In this document: positions 5,707 through 13,335 of the stretch, piece by piece | Layout: every line of letters begins with the position of its first letter | Numbering within the stretch: the stretch's first letter is position 1 | From: Thalassolituus sp. | GTDB lineage: Bacteria; Pseudomonadota; Gammaproteobacteria; Pseudomonadales; Oceanobacteraceae | Length of the DNA: 14,234 bases | Assembly: GCA_029212275.1 (NCBI GenBank) | Contig: JARGOI010000022.1 | Coordinates: forward strand, 1 to 14,234 | Direction of reading: 5' to 3' | The notes under the pieces: model-generated | The model's input: the letters and a program-made list of their open reading frames with translations, nothing else | Database searches by the model: none | Told to the model about the DNA's origin: nothing | Made by a program: the position numbers and the translations under genes

Positions 5707-7185
5707 ATGACTAGAAATACCTTGCATGCCCCATCTCCTAACGTATCGGTTTTAAAAAGCGCTGAGGTTAAAAATCAAGGCACGGTCATATCGATTCGTG
5801 GCAGTGTGGTCGATGTGCTATTTACTCAGCACTTACCCGCCATTCGTACCTTGTTGCACAGCGGCAAGAGCAATCACATTTCCATCGAAGTATTTTCACA
5901 ACTAGATTCTCAGCGGGTGCGCTGTATTGCACTTACCCCAACCCAAGGGTTGGCTCGGGGTATGTTGGTAGAAGACAGCGGTGGGCCGTTAATGGCCCCC
6001 GTTGGAAAAACCATTTTGTCACGCATGTTTGATGTCTTCGGCAATACCATTGATCGCGAGCCGCCGCTCAACGCCGTGCAATGGCGGTCTGTTCATCATG
6101 CTCCACCTGCATTGGCGCAACGGGCGACGAAAACCCAAGTGTTTGAAACCGGTATTAAAGTGATTGATGTGTTAATGCCTCTGGAGCGCGGAGGAAAAGC
6201 CGGATTATTTGGTGGGGCCGGTGTGGGCAAAACCGTTTTGCTGACCGAAATGATTCATAACATGGTCGGGCAACATTCTGGAGTAAGCATTTTTTGTGGC
6301 ATTGGCGAACGCTGTCGCGAAGGCGAAGAGCTTTACCGAGAAATGAAAGCCGCGGGTGTGTTAGATAATATGGTGATGGTCTTCGGGCAAATGAACGAAC
6401 CGCCCGGTGCCCGTTTTCGGGTGGGTCATGCAGCGTTAACCATGGCGGAATATTTTCGCGATGACGAACATCGTGATGTACTGTTGCTGGTTGATAATAT
6501 TTTTCGCTTTATTCAGGCAGGGATGGAAGTTTCGGGGCTGATGGGGCAAATGCCTGCGCGCTTGGGATATCAGCCGACCATGGGCACCGAGTTATCGCAA
6601 TTAGAGGAGCGCATCGCCAATACCGGCAGCGGTGCGATCACATCGATTCAAGCGGTGTATGTGCCCGCCGATGATTTTACTGACCCGGCAGCGGTTCATA
6701 CCTTTTCCCACTTATCTGCTTTCATCGTGTTGTCTCGCAAACGCGCCAGCGAAGGCTTATATCCCGCCATCGACCCATTGCAATCCAGTTCTAAAATGGC
6801 CACGCCTAGCATTATTGGTCAGCGACATTACGAGTTAGCGCAAGAGATTCGTCGTACCTTGGCACAGTACGGAGAACTGAAAGACATCATCGCTATGTTG
6901 GGTATGGAACAGTTATCGCAAGAAGATAGAAAAATAGTTGGTCGAGCGCGACGACTAGAACGCTTTTTAACCCAGCCATTTTTCACCACCGAACAATTTA
7001 CCGGGTTGTCCGGCAAGTTAGTCAGCACTAAAGACGCGTTGGATGGTTGTGAACGAATATTACGCGATGAATTTAAAGACATTCCCGAAAGCGCTCTTTA
7101 CATGATTGGCGGTATTGATGAAGCCGCAATTAAGGAAAAGGAAGGCAAGCAACACAATAAGAAACAGCATCAAACAATAGGTTGA
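5707..7185 (+). CDS. atpD: N-ATPase beta subunit
   Basis: This is the catalytic subunit of the F1 part of a second, Na+-type F-ATPase. From the chosen start it has 492 residues. Walker A GGAGVGKT is at 169-176, the catalytic-site GER with E201 follows (GIGERCREGEELY), Walker B is LLLVDN near 260-264, and the adenine-side segment is PARLGYQPT. The DELSEED position reads EQLSQED, less acidic than in ordinary beta subunits; I believe such forms occur in N-ATPases. It heads an operon in the order D-C-Q-R-B-E-F-A-G, unlike the usual B-E-F-H-A-G-D-C. I chose the ATG at 5707 because AAGGTG lies 6 bases before it; GTG 5698 and ATG 5701 are in frame or near but overlap that ribosome site. The operator-like palindrome lies about 55 bases upstream. 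Confidence 0.96.
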   Translation: MTRNTLHAPSPNVSVLKSAEVKNQGTVISIRGSVVDVLFTQHLPAIRTLLHSGKSNHISIEVFSQLDSQRVRCIALTPTQGLARGMLVEDSGGPLMAPVGKTILSRMFDVFGNTIDREPPLNAVQWRSVHHAPPALAQRATKTQVFETGIKVIDVLMPLERGGKAGLFGGAGVGKTVLLTEMIHNMVGQHSGVSIFCGIGERCREGEELYREMKAAGVLDNMVMVFGQMNEPPGARFRVGHAALTMAEYFRDDEHRDVLLLVDNIFRFIQAGMEVSGLMGQMPARLGYQPTMGTELSQLEERIANTGSGAITSIQAVYVPADDFTDPAAVHTFSHLSAFIVLSRKRASEGLYPAIDPLQSSSKMATPSIIGQRHYELAQEIRRTLAQYGELKDIIAMLGMEQLSQEDRKIVGRARRLERFLTQPFFTTEQFTGLSGKLVSTKDALDGCERILRDEFKDIPESALYMIGGIDEAAIKEKEGKQHNKKQHQTIG

Positions 7186-7249
7186 TGTGAAAATGCTAGC
7201 GAACCTTAAACAAGATAGAAAATACGCACGAATAAAAAGAGAGAGCAAC

Positions 7250-7663
7250 GTGTCAGCAGCCATGACGTTAAAAATATTGCTACCGAATTCGGTGTTTTCT
7301 GAGTCACATCAAGTCCATCGCATTGTGGCCATGACGCCTGAGGGAGCTTTTGGAATTTTGTCCCATCGCCGTGACTGTATCGCCGCACTGAGCGCAGGAA
7401 TTCTGGTGTTTGAAATTAAGGGTGCAGAAGAAACGTACGTCGCTGTGGATGAAGGCATCTTGGTTAAAACGGGAGCAGAGGTGCTGGTGTCTGTGCGTAA
7501 TGCCAAGAGTGGTTTCGGTTTGGATGAATTGCGTGACGCGGTGGAACAAGAATTTAAGCACCTCGATGAGCAAGCGCAAACACTGCGCTTTGCACTCACT
7601 AAAATGGAGAATGGATTGATGAATCGCTTGGCGTCGTTTCATCAGGACGTGCGCTATGAATAA
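7250..7663 (+). CDS. atpC: N-ATPase epsilon subunit
   Basis: This F1 epsilon subunit (137 residues from the chosen start) begins with the beta-sandwich strand MTLKILLPNSVF, continues with PEGAFGILSHRRDCIAALSAG, the region that matches the conserved G.FGILP.H segment of epsilon, and ends with a charged helical part (LDEQAQTLRFALTKMENGL). It links the rotor gamma to the c ring and usually regulates ATP hydrolysis. The start is uncertain. GTG 7250 has GAGAG five bases upstream and gives a family-like length; ATG 7262 is next; GTG 7187 or ATG 7193 would add about 20 basic residues with no known counterpart but would couple translation to the atpD stop at 7185. It overlaps atpQ by 8 bases. Confidence 0.88.
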   Translation: MSAAMTLKILLPNSVFSESHQVHRIVAMTPEGAFGILSHRRDCIAALSAGILVFEIKGAEETYVAVDEGILVKTGAEVLVSVRNAKSGFGLDELRDAVEQEFKHLDEQAQTLRFALTKMENGLMNRLASFHQDVRYE

Positions 7664-7973
7664 AAAAGGCGAAACCAAGTACAGCCAAAAGGTGGGTCAT
7701 ATGGCTGCGCGTAAGCTCAAAGCTCAGCGTGAGGTTAATCAAACCGTGTGGTCTGGCTTGGGTATGATGGGCTTAATTGGCTGGTCAGTCGCAATTCCAA
7801 CGTTACTCGGCGCAGCACTGGGTTTGTGGCTGGATGATCATTATCCCGGCGGAAAGTCGTGGACATTAATGTTGCTGGTGGTGGGATTGTGTTTAGGGTG
7901 TTTTAACGCTTGGCATTGGGTTGACAAGGAAAACAAAGATATCCACCAAGAGGATAGTCATGGTGATGATTGA
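7656..7973 (+). CDS. atpQ: AtpQ, AtpI/AtpZ-like membrane protein of the N-ATPase operon
   Basis: The 105-residue protein has a basic N-terminus and two membrane helices, about residues 33-57 and 68-89. Helix 1 ends in GWSVAIPTLLGAALGLWLDD, with P48, the GxxLGxWLD motif and D60, the hallmark of the AtpI/AtpZ relatives. In N-ATPase operons this position is taken by atpQ, whose product has been proposed to act in cation (Mg2+/Ca2+) supply or in assembly of the membrane part; neither is proven here. The start ATG lies within the end of atpC, with AGGAC about 8 bases upstream, and the gene overlaps atpR by 14 bases, so translation is likely coupled. Confidence 0.87.
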   Translation: MNKKGETKYSQKVGHMAARKLKAQREVNQTVWSGLGMMGLIGWSVAIPTLLGAALGLWLDDHYPGGKSWTLMLLVVGLCLGCFNAWHWVDKENKDIHQEDSHGDD

Positions 7974-8436
7974 TTATATAAACGATTCAGTAAGCAACCA
8001 TTATTTTATGGGATTGACTGCTTGGATCGATGTCGGGGCAGGTTTGATGGTGTCGTTATTAATCGTATCTTTGTTTATAGGAGCATGTTTGGGCGCAGTA
8101 TATTTTGTTGGCCTGTGGTGGACTGTACGTAAGCTTGCCAGTGTTACCCAAAGCGGCCTAAAAATAGCCATGCTATTTTTAGGAAGTCTCATTGTGCGCA
8201 CGAGCCTAGTGGTGTTGGGTTTCTATTTTATTTTAGGCAACAGCTGGCAATCATTGGTACTGGGTTTAATTGGATTTATGCTGGTGCGTTTGTTAGTAGT
8301 ACGGATCATTTATCCTTCTTCCTCACTAACATTATCTTTGCAAGCCATCTCCGAATCCTCAACTGTAAAATCCACTGATAAAAAATCCGTTATTCAACCT
8401 GCCTTTAAAGCTAAGAAGCAACCTTATGCGCCTTAG
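7960..8436 (+). CDS. atpR: AtpR, N-ATPase-specific membrane protein
   Basis: The 158-residue protein has three membrane helices, about residues 24-53, 67-92 and 97-117, and a polar basic tail. Arginines R80 (SLIVRTSLV), R110 and R115 (LVRLLVVR) sit inside or at the edge of membrane segments. AtpR is found only with N-ATPases; its intramembrane arginines have been proposed to pair with the acidic residues of c subunits during ring assembly. I assign it by position between atpQ and atpB and by the helix and arginine pattern. The ATG at 7960 has GAGG 6 bases upstream; TTG 7921 is in frame but lacks support. It overlaps atpQ by 14 bases and atpB by 11. The C-terminal tail after residue 130 is long and of low complexity. 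Confidence 0.85.
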   Translation: MVMIDYINDSVSNHYFMGLTAWIDVGAGLMVSLLIVSLFIGACLGAVYFVGLWWTVRKLASVTQSGLKIAMLFLGSLIVRTSLVVLGFYFILGNSWQSLVLGLIGFMLVRLLVVRIIYPSSSLTLSLQAISESSTVKSTDKKSVIQPAFKAKKQPYAP

Positions 8437-9178
8437 CCCTGATCAAATTATCTTTTGGCAAATGGGATTTTTTAAACTCAATGCCACCATTGTGTTTACT
8501 TGGTTAATTATCTTGGCACTGGTGCTTGCGTCTATTTTAGTGACACGAAAGCTATCAGCAAATATACAGTCGACCAATACACCAACTAATAATAGAAAAT
8601 TTGAAAGTACACAGCGTTCGCGTTGGCAAAACCTGTTAGAAGTAATTGTGATAAGTATTAATATTCAGATTAAAGAAGTGGGTCTGAGTCAGCCACAAAA
8701 ATACCTCAGTTTTCTCGGTACCTTATTTTTATTTATCGCACTGTCGGCGCTAGCAACAATCATCCCAGGGTTTTCGCCGCCGACGGGTTCTCTTTCTACG
8801 ACAGCGGCTTTGGCCTTATGTGTGCTGGTGGCGGTACCTATGTTTGGCATTCAAGAAAAAGGCTTGGCTGGATATCTTTTTACTTACGCCCAGCCCACCA
8901 TAATTATGCTGCCGTTTAATATTATCAGCGAAGTTTCTCGTACTTTAGCGTTAGCGGTAAGGCTATTCGGTAACATGATGAGTGGTGCGATGATTATCGC
9001 GATTTTATTGACCATTACGCCCTTGTTATTTCCAATCGTGATGACCTTGCTGGGGTTGTTAACAGGAATTGTGCAAGCATACATATTTTTTATTTTAGCT
9101 ACTGTGTACATCGCCGCGGCAACCCGCCAGCGGGTTTCTGCGACACCGATAGAAAAAGAAACAGCAATAAACAAATAG
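8426..9178 (+). CDS. atpB: N-ATPase subunit a
   Basis: This 250-residue polytopic membrane protein is the stator channel subunit of Fo. The essential arginine is R179 in LAVRLFGNMMSG, equivalent to E. coli R210, and Q217 in VQAYIFFILATVYI matches the conserved glutamine of the last helix. The rest shows five or six hydrophobic segments (about 20-40, 93-113, 125-142, 150-168, 185-208, 211-232). It provides the access channels through which ions reach the c-ring carboxylates. An Arg/Ser/Asn-rich loop at 41-68 (TNTPTNNRKFESTQRSR) follows helix 1. It starts inside the atpR end with only a weak AAGAAG ribosome site, so coupling to atpR is likely. The 54-base gap to atpE is the largest inside the operon. 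Confidence 0.96.
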   Translation: MRLSPDQIIFWQMGFFKLNATIVFTWLIILALVLASILVTRKLSANIQSTNTPTNNRKFESTQRSRWQNLLEVIVISINIQIKEVGLSQPQKYLSFLGTLFLFIALSALATIIPGFSPPTGSLSTTAALALCVLVAVPMFGIQEKGLAGYLFTYAQPTIIMLPFNIISEVSRTLALAVRLFGNMMSGAMIIAILLTITPLLFPIVMTLLGLLTGIVQAYIFFILATVYIAAATRQRVSATPIEKETAINK

Positions 9179-9232
9179 AAGCTAACAATTAGCGGATAAC
9201 AACACACGACTATGATGATTTATGGAGCGAAT

Positions 9233-9514
9233 ATGGACAGTATGACAATAATTGCAGTGGTATCCATTATTACCGCAGGACTGACCATTGCCATTGGTGT
9301 GATTGGTCCTTCTTTGGGAGAAGGAAAAGCAGTGGCGGTGGCTTTGTCTTCTTTGGCGCAACAACCCGATGCCTCTGCCACGATTACTCGCACCCTGTTT
9401 GTGGGGTTGGCGATGATTGAATCGACCGCTATTTACTGTTTTGTAGTATCGATGATATTGCTGTTTGCTAATCCATTTTGGAATTACGGCATTGCTCAAG
9501 CGGCAGGTCAATAA
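9233..9514 (+). CDS. atpE: N-ATPase subunit c, Na+-binding type
   Basis: The 93-residue helical hairpin forms the rotor ring. Helix 2 has the essential carboxylate E63 followed by S64, T65 and Y68 (AMIESTAIY), the same arrangement as E65-S66-T67-Y70 in the Na+ c ring of Ilyobacter tartaricus. Helix 1 has E30 in GPSLGEGKAV where that protein has Q32, giving a second glutamate, a known trait of N-ATPase c subunits. The loop is SLAQQPDAS. This is strong evidence for Na+ rather than H+ transport, by family knowledge. I chose ATG 9233 (MDSMTIIAV) because GGAG lies 5 bases upstream and family members start this way; ATG 9212 is in frame but has no ribosome site. It is followed 3 bases later by atpF. 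Confidence 0.95.
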   Translation: MDSMTIIAVVSIITAGLTIAIGVIGPSLGEGKAVAVALSSLAQQPDASATITRTLFVGLAMIESTAIYCFVVSMILLFANPFWNYGIAQAAGQ

Positions 9515-9517
9515 TAC

Positions 9518-10495
9518 ATGTTGATTGATTGGTTTACGGTGATTGCGCAAGTCATCAACTTTCTAGTGCTCGTGTGGTTATTGAAGCGGTATTTATATCG
9601 CCCCATCCTTAACGCCATTGATACTCGCGAAAAACGCATAGCCGATGAACTTACTGATGCTGCTGCAAAACAAGCCGAAGCTCAGCAGCAGCACGAAGAA
9701 TTTTTGCAAAAAAATAGCGAATTTAAGCAGCAGCACTCAGCACGTATGGAAAAACTGGCAGAGGAGGTAAAAACTCAGCGAGCAAGATTACTCGAGACCG
9801 TCACTGAAGAGTCGGAAGCATTGCGCCAAAAATGGCAAGTAGCTTTAAAAAACGAGCAACTCAGTGTGCAGCAAAGTCTGACACAGTATGTTAAAGACGA
9901 GGTGTTTGCCATAAGCCGTCAAGTGCTTAACGATCTTTCTGACAGCCAGTTAGAAGCGCGAATGTGCGCAATATTTATCCAGCGTCTACATGCACTAAAC
10001 GAACAAGAAACCATCAATTTGCAAGCGTCGATGCATGGCTCTGAGTTACCAATGATTGTTCGAACCGCGTTTGAACTTGCAGAACAAAATCGCCACAACG
10101 TAGCAGCCGCGTTGAATGATATTGTCGGGGAGGAAATTGAAATTCAGTTTATCACCGCTGCGGCGCTGGTGAGTGGCATTGAGGTTAACTGCCATGGTCA
10201 AAAAATTGTGTGGAGCATCGACAACTATCTTGTTTCCTTGAAAAAGGGTTTGAACGACATCTTAACCGAGCAAACGACCGTTAACACCAATACGAAAACA
10301 GCCGAAAATCAAGCAGCAGAGGGCCAAAAAGTAGAGGGCCAAAAAGTAGAGGGCCAAAGAGTAGATGGTCAAAGAGTAGATGGTCAAAGAGTAAATGATC
10401 AGGGTGAAAAGTTAGTTAAAACGAATCAGATTAAAAAAGACAAGATTGCCAACGATCAAATAAATAAAGAGCAAAACCATGATCTCTCAATTTGA
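9518..10495 (+). CDS. atpF: N-ATPase subunit b with delta-like C-terminal domain and repeat tail
   Basis: This peripheral-stalk protein has 325 residues, about twice the usual b length. Residues 3-24 are one membrane helix (WFTVIAQVINFLVLVWLL), 30-150 a charged coiled coil rich in E, K, Q and A. Residues about 175-245 (LNDIVGEEIEIQF...LVSGIEVNCHGQKIVWSIDNYL) resemble the C-terminal domain of the delta subunit (the SLIGG-type strand, then the v.D.S..L pattern); no atpH gene is in the operon, so this part probably caps the F1 crown. Residues 249-325 are a polar tail containing five pentapeptides EGQKV/EGQRV/DGQRV at 268-292, then a Lys/Asn/Gln-rich end. I know of no such tail in the family. It overlaps atpA by 17 bases. 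Confidence 0.92.
   Translation: MLIDWFTVIAQVINFLVLVWLLKRYLYRPILNAIDTREKRIADELTDAAAKQAEAQQQHEEFLQKNSEFKQQHSARMEKLAEEVKTQRARLLETVTEESEALRQKWQVALKNEQLSVQQSLTQYVKDEVFAISRQVLNDLSDSQLEARMCAIFIQRLHALNEQETINLQASMHGSELPMIVRTAFELAEQNRHNVAAALNDIVGEEIEIQFITAAALVSGIEVNCHGQKIVWSIDNYLVSLKKGLNDILTEQTTVNTNTKTAENQAAEGQKVEGQKVEGQRVDGQRVDGQRVNDQGEKLVKTNQIKKDKIANDQINKEQNHDLSI
10319..10393 (+). repeat. Five in-frame 15-bp tandem repeats inside atpF
   Basis: The units are GAGGGCCAAAAAGTA twice, GAGGGCCAAAGAGTA, then GATGGTCAAAGAGTA twice, followed by a decayed sixth unit (AATGATCAGGGTGAA). Each encodes (E/D)GQ(K/R)V. The stepwise change from first to last unit suggests duplication in place. Because the unit is 15 bp, copy-number change would keep the frame. 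Confidence 0.95.
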
Positions 10496-12059
10496 TGCGT
10501 TAAATAATTCGTTTCTAGAAAACACTTTTGATCAGTTTTTTGCGAAATTCGGCCAAGCTCGCCAAATGTTACAACATCAATTAACGCTTAAAGAAATTGG
10601 CATCATCACCAGTATCAGTAATGGTATCGCCAAAGTATCGGGCTTACCGGGCGTAGGGTTTGAAGAAGTGCTGGAGTTTCCCGGCAATATTCATGGCATC
10701 ACCTTTAATGTTGATGAACATGAGATTGGTGTGGTGTTGCTGGGCAACTATTGGCATTTGCAGACGGGTGACGAAGTTGAACGTTTAGGTCACGTGATCG
10801 ATGTACCGGTGGGCGATAACTTAATTGGTCGAGTGATTAATCCCATTGGTGCACCCTTGGATGATAAGGGAGTGTTAATCGCCCAAGCGCGTTTGCCCGT
10901 CGAACGTCCGTCGCCAGCCATCATGGATCGTGCTGCGGTCAGTGTGCCGTTACAAACGGGAATTAAGGTGATCGATGCACTTATTCCCGTGGGACGTGGC
11001 CAGCGAGAATTAATTCTTGGTGACCGCCAAACGGGTAAAACAACCATTGCGCTAGATACAATATTGAATCAGCGCGGTAAAAATGTCTTATGCGTTTATT
11101 GCGCCATTGGACAGCGTGCCTCTGGCGTCGCAAAAATTATTGCCACTCTGAAAGAACAACATGCAATGGACTATACCGTTGTGGTGGTGACTGAGGGCAA
11201 TGATCCTCCTGGTTTAACTTATCTTGCGCCGTATGCGGCCACCAGTATTGCCGAATATTTTATGGAGCAAGGGCACGATGTGTTAATCGTGTACGATGAC
11301 CTTACGCATCATGCTCGTGCATATCGAGAACTGTCCTTATTGCTGCGTCGTCCACCCGGTCGTGAGGCATTTCCTGGTGATATTTTTTATATCCACTCCC
11401 GATTATTAGAGCGCGCTACTCATTTATGCGCTGAGCTGGGGGGTGGTTCATTAACCGCATTACCTATCATCGAAACCGAAGCGCAGGATATTTCTGCCTA
11501 TATTCCCACTAATTTAATTTCTATCACCGATGGTCAGATTTATCTTTCACCGACGTTGTTTGAGTTAGGCGTTTTACCAGCGGTGGATGTTGGGAAGTCG
11601 GTTTCTAGGGTGGGAGGCAAAGCACAACGTGCCGCCTACCGAAGTGTGACGGTTGATCTGAAACTGGCGTATGCCCAGTTTGAAGAACTTGAAACGTTTT
11701 CGCGTTTTGGTGCGCGCATGGATGACGATACCTTACGCATTATTGAGCATGGTCGCCGCATCCGAGCTTGTCTGATGCAGCCTGAATTTTCGCCGCTGTC
11801 GATGGTCGAGCAAATGGCCGTGTTAATAGCATTAACCGCCAATCTTTTTGATGACATCGCTTTAGCGCAGATGCCAGCGGCACAGTTAGCCGTTCGGCAA
11901 AGTTCGACATCAATACCGGCAAGCATAGTGGAACGCTTAGAGGGAACAGAGTCGTTGAGTGAGGAGGATAAAAACGTCATATTGCAAGCGGCACGTCAAG
12001 CACTCGAATCTTTTGTTTCTCATTCTGTTGTCAATTCTCTTTCCATAGACAATCAATGA
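10479..12059 (+). CDS. atpA: N-ATPase alpha subunit
   Basis: This 526-residue F1 subunit carries the non-catalytic nucleotide sites. Walker A GDRQTGKT is at 181-188, Walker B VLIVYDD ends at 273-274, and the arginine finger is R377 in GKSVSRVGGKAQ, equivalent to E. coli R376, which completes the catalytic site of the neighbouring beta. Other family segments are QRASGVAKI, HHARAYRELSLLLRRPPGREAFPGD and LPIIETEAQDISAYIPTN. The N-terminus (about 1-35, SFLENTFDQFFAKFGQAR) is helical and should meet the delta-like domain of AtpF. The ATG lies in the end of atpF, with a weak AAAGAG ribosome site, so translation may be coupled. Confidence 0.97.
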   Translation: MISQFDALNNSFLENTFDQFFAKFGQARQMLQHQLTLKEIGIITSISNGIAKVSGLPGVGFEEVLEFPGNIHGITFNVDEHEIGVVLLGNYWHLQTGDEVERLGHVIDVPVGDNLIGRVINPIGAPLDDKGVLIAQARLPVERPSPAIMDRAAVSVPLQTGIKVIDALIPVGRGQRELILGDRQTGKTTIALDTILNQRGKNVLCVYCAIGQRASGVAKIIATLKEQHAMDYTVVVVTEGNDPPGLTYLAPYAATSIAEYFMEQGHDVLIVYDDLTHHARAYRELSLLLRRPPGREAFPGDIFYIHSRLLERATHLCAELGGGSLTALPIIETEAQDISAYIPTNLISITDGQIYLSPTLFELGVLPAVDVGKSVSRVGGKAQRAAYRSVTVDLKLAYAQFEELETFSRFGARMDDDTLRIIEHGRRIRACLMQPEFSPLSMVEQMAVLIALTANLFDDIALAQMPAAQLAVRQSSTSIPASIVERLEGTESLSEEDKNVILQAARQALESFVSHSVVNSLSIDNQ

Positions 12060-12081
12060 TTACTAATGTCGAGATCATCCC

Positions 12082-13008
12082 ATGACCGAAAGCGTTACTG
12101 GACTGCGTCACAAAATCGACAGTGCACAAGAACTCGAATCGGTTGTGCGCAGTATGAAAACTATTGCTTCCTCAAGTATTGGTCAATACGAACAAGCGGT
12201 ACTTTCGTTGGATGACTATTACCGAACCGTACAATTAGGATTGGTCGCCTGCGCCCAACAAGGTCTATTATTTTCGAGTCATCGCGCTCCTAATCATCTC
12301 CCTTCTAATCACAGTTCTACTAATTACCAGTCTAAACCGCAAAATATTGGAATCATTGCCTTTGGCTCAGACCAAGGGTTGGTCGGACAGTTTAATGAAG
12401 TCATGGTCGATTATCTCGTCGAAACACTGGCTTCTTTACCGGGAAATAAAACTCTGTGGGTAGTAGGGGAGCGACTTCAAGCACGCTTAGTCGATACGCC
12501 GTTAATGCTCGAAACTGGATTTTTGCTGCCCAATTCAATACATGCCATTACAACGCTTGTCAGTAATGTATTAATCAAGCTCGAAGCTCAACTTGACCAA
12601 GGGTTGATTGATCAGGTTTATTTATTTCATCATCGCCCTCAAGCGGGAGTACTTGCTGTATCTAATCCTCATCAGTTAACTCACCAACAATTGTTGCCTT
12701 TGGATGCTCAATGGCAAGCGAATCTGGCGTCTAAGCAATGGCCTACCAATAATCTTCCTGAAATTATGTTTAACCAACAGCAAACGGTGAGTGCATTAAT
12801 ACGTGAATATCTTTTTGTGAGTATTTTTAGAGCCTGTGCAGAATCATTGGCGAGTGAAAATGCCAGCCGTTTGGCTGCAATGCAGCGGGCTGAAAAAAAT
12901 ATTGAAGAGTTACAAGAGAACTTAAATCGACGCTATCATCGCCTACGCCAAAGTGACATCGACGAAGAATTATTTGATGTCCTCTCTGGATATGAGGCTT
13001 GGAACTAA
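12082..13008 (+). CDS. atpG: N-ATPase gamma subunit
   Basis: This central rotor shaft has 308 residues. The N-terminal helix LRHKIDSAQELESVVRSMK and the C-terminal helix ENASRLAAMQRAEKNIEELQ, ending near DEELFDVLSGYEAW, are the two parts that pair into the coiled coil of gamma; the middle contains the Rossmann-like part (IGIIAFGSDQGLVGQFNE). A polar stretch near residues 68-88 (HRAPNHLPSNHSSTNYQSK) is a low-complexity loop just before that domain. It is the last gene of the operon, 22 bases after atpA. The upstream ribosome site is weak. No strong hairpin terminator follows within the next 300 bases. Confidence 0.94.
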   Translation: MTESVTGLRHKIDSAQELESVVRSMKTIASSSIGQYEQAVLSLDDYYRTVQLGLVACAQQGLLFSSHRAPNHLPSNHSSTNYQSKPQNIGIIAFGSDQGLVGQFNEVMVDYLVETLASLPGNKTLWVVGERLQARLVDTPLMLETGFLLPNSIHAITTLVSNVLIKLEAQLDQGLIDQVYLFHHRPQAGVLAVSNPHQLTHQQLLPLDAQWQANLASKQWPTNNLPEIMFNQQQTVSALIREYLFVSIFRACAESLASENASRLAAMQRAEKNIEELQENLNRRYHRLRQSDIDEELFDVLSGYEAWN

Positions 13009-13139
13009 AAAGAATATAGAGCATAGATAATTGATCTAAAGAATCCATAAAACCTAAATTCACCCGCGCTATTTTTCTCAACTGCCTTACAGGCTGCTAC
13101 AGGGCCTTATACAGCGGTATATTTCCCTAAATCTATTAT

Positions 13140-13160
13140 TTTTTCAAAATTATTGAAAAA
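13140..13160. promoter_or_regulatory. A/T-rich perfect inverted repeat, operator candidate
   Basis: TTTTTCAA and TTGAAAAA are perfect 8-bp arms around AATTA. It lacks the GC-rich stem of a terminator. Its position about 180 bases before the regulator gene would allow a binding site, but no function is shown. Confidence 0.35.
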
Positions 13161-13170
13161 TTTATGGGAT

Positions 13171-13187
13171 GTTTCGATAGCGGAAAC
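13171..13187. promoter_or_regulatory. Degenerate copy of the operator-like motif before the Crp/Fnr gene
   Basis: GTTTCGATAGCGGAAAC has 5-bp arms GTTTC/GAAAC around a 7-base spacer. Its core CGATAGCG equals the core of copy 1 read on the other strand, but each arm has one extra base. It lies about 150 bases before the regulator start, so autoregulation is possible but weakly supported. Confidence 0.3.
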
Positions 13188-13335
13188 GAGTATTTTTTAT
13201 GACGGAAATTAAAACATGGCATACTTTCTCATAGATAGGTTAGTCTCTGTCATACAAAGTATTCGCAATAGTGATGCTCGCGTTCTGCAGCATGGCACTC
13301 TATATTCATTTTGATCATTTAAAAGAATTTTAAAC

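Larger units (their letters stand above)
13009..13335. other. Gene-free region between atpG and the Crp/Fnr gene
   Basis: No coding frame is convincing. It contains GCCTTA direct repeats with three TACAG words at 13084-13114, the A/T-rich perfect inverted repeat at 13140-13160, a degenerate relative of the operator motif at 13171-13187 and the sequence AGTATTCGC (13258-13266). It probably holds the promoter of the regulator gene and the end of the atp transcript. Confidence 0.6.

Noticed and set aside
6898..6930. EQLSQED in place of DELSEED in the beta subunit as evidence of an inactive enzyme
   Set aside because: All catalytic motifs are intact, and I believe similar forms occur in N-ATPase beta subunits, so it is a family trait rather than damage.
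7304..7678. Long open frames on the minus strand across atpC
   Set aside because: They lie opposite a well-recognised epsilon gene, lack ribosome sites and show no family features.
9190..9203. AGCGGATAACAA before atpE equals part of the lac operator
   Set aside because: It is a 12-base match without symmetry, inside the atp operon between atpB and atpE; most likely chance.
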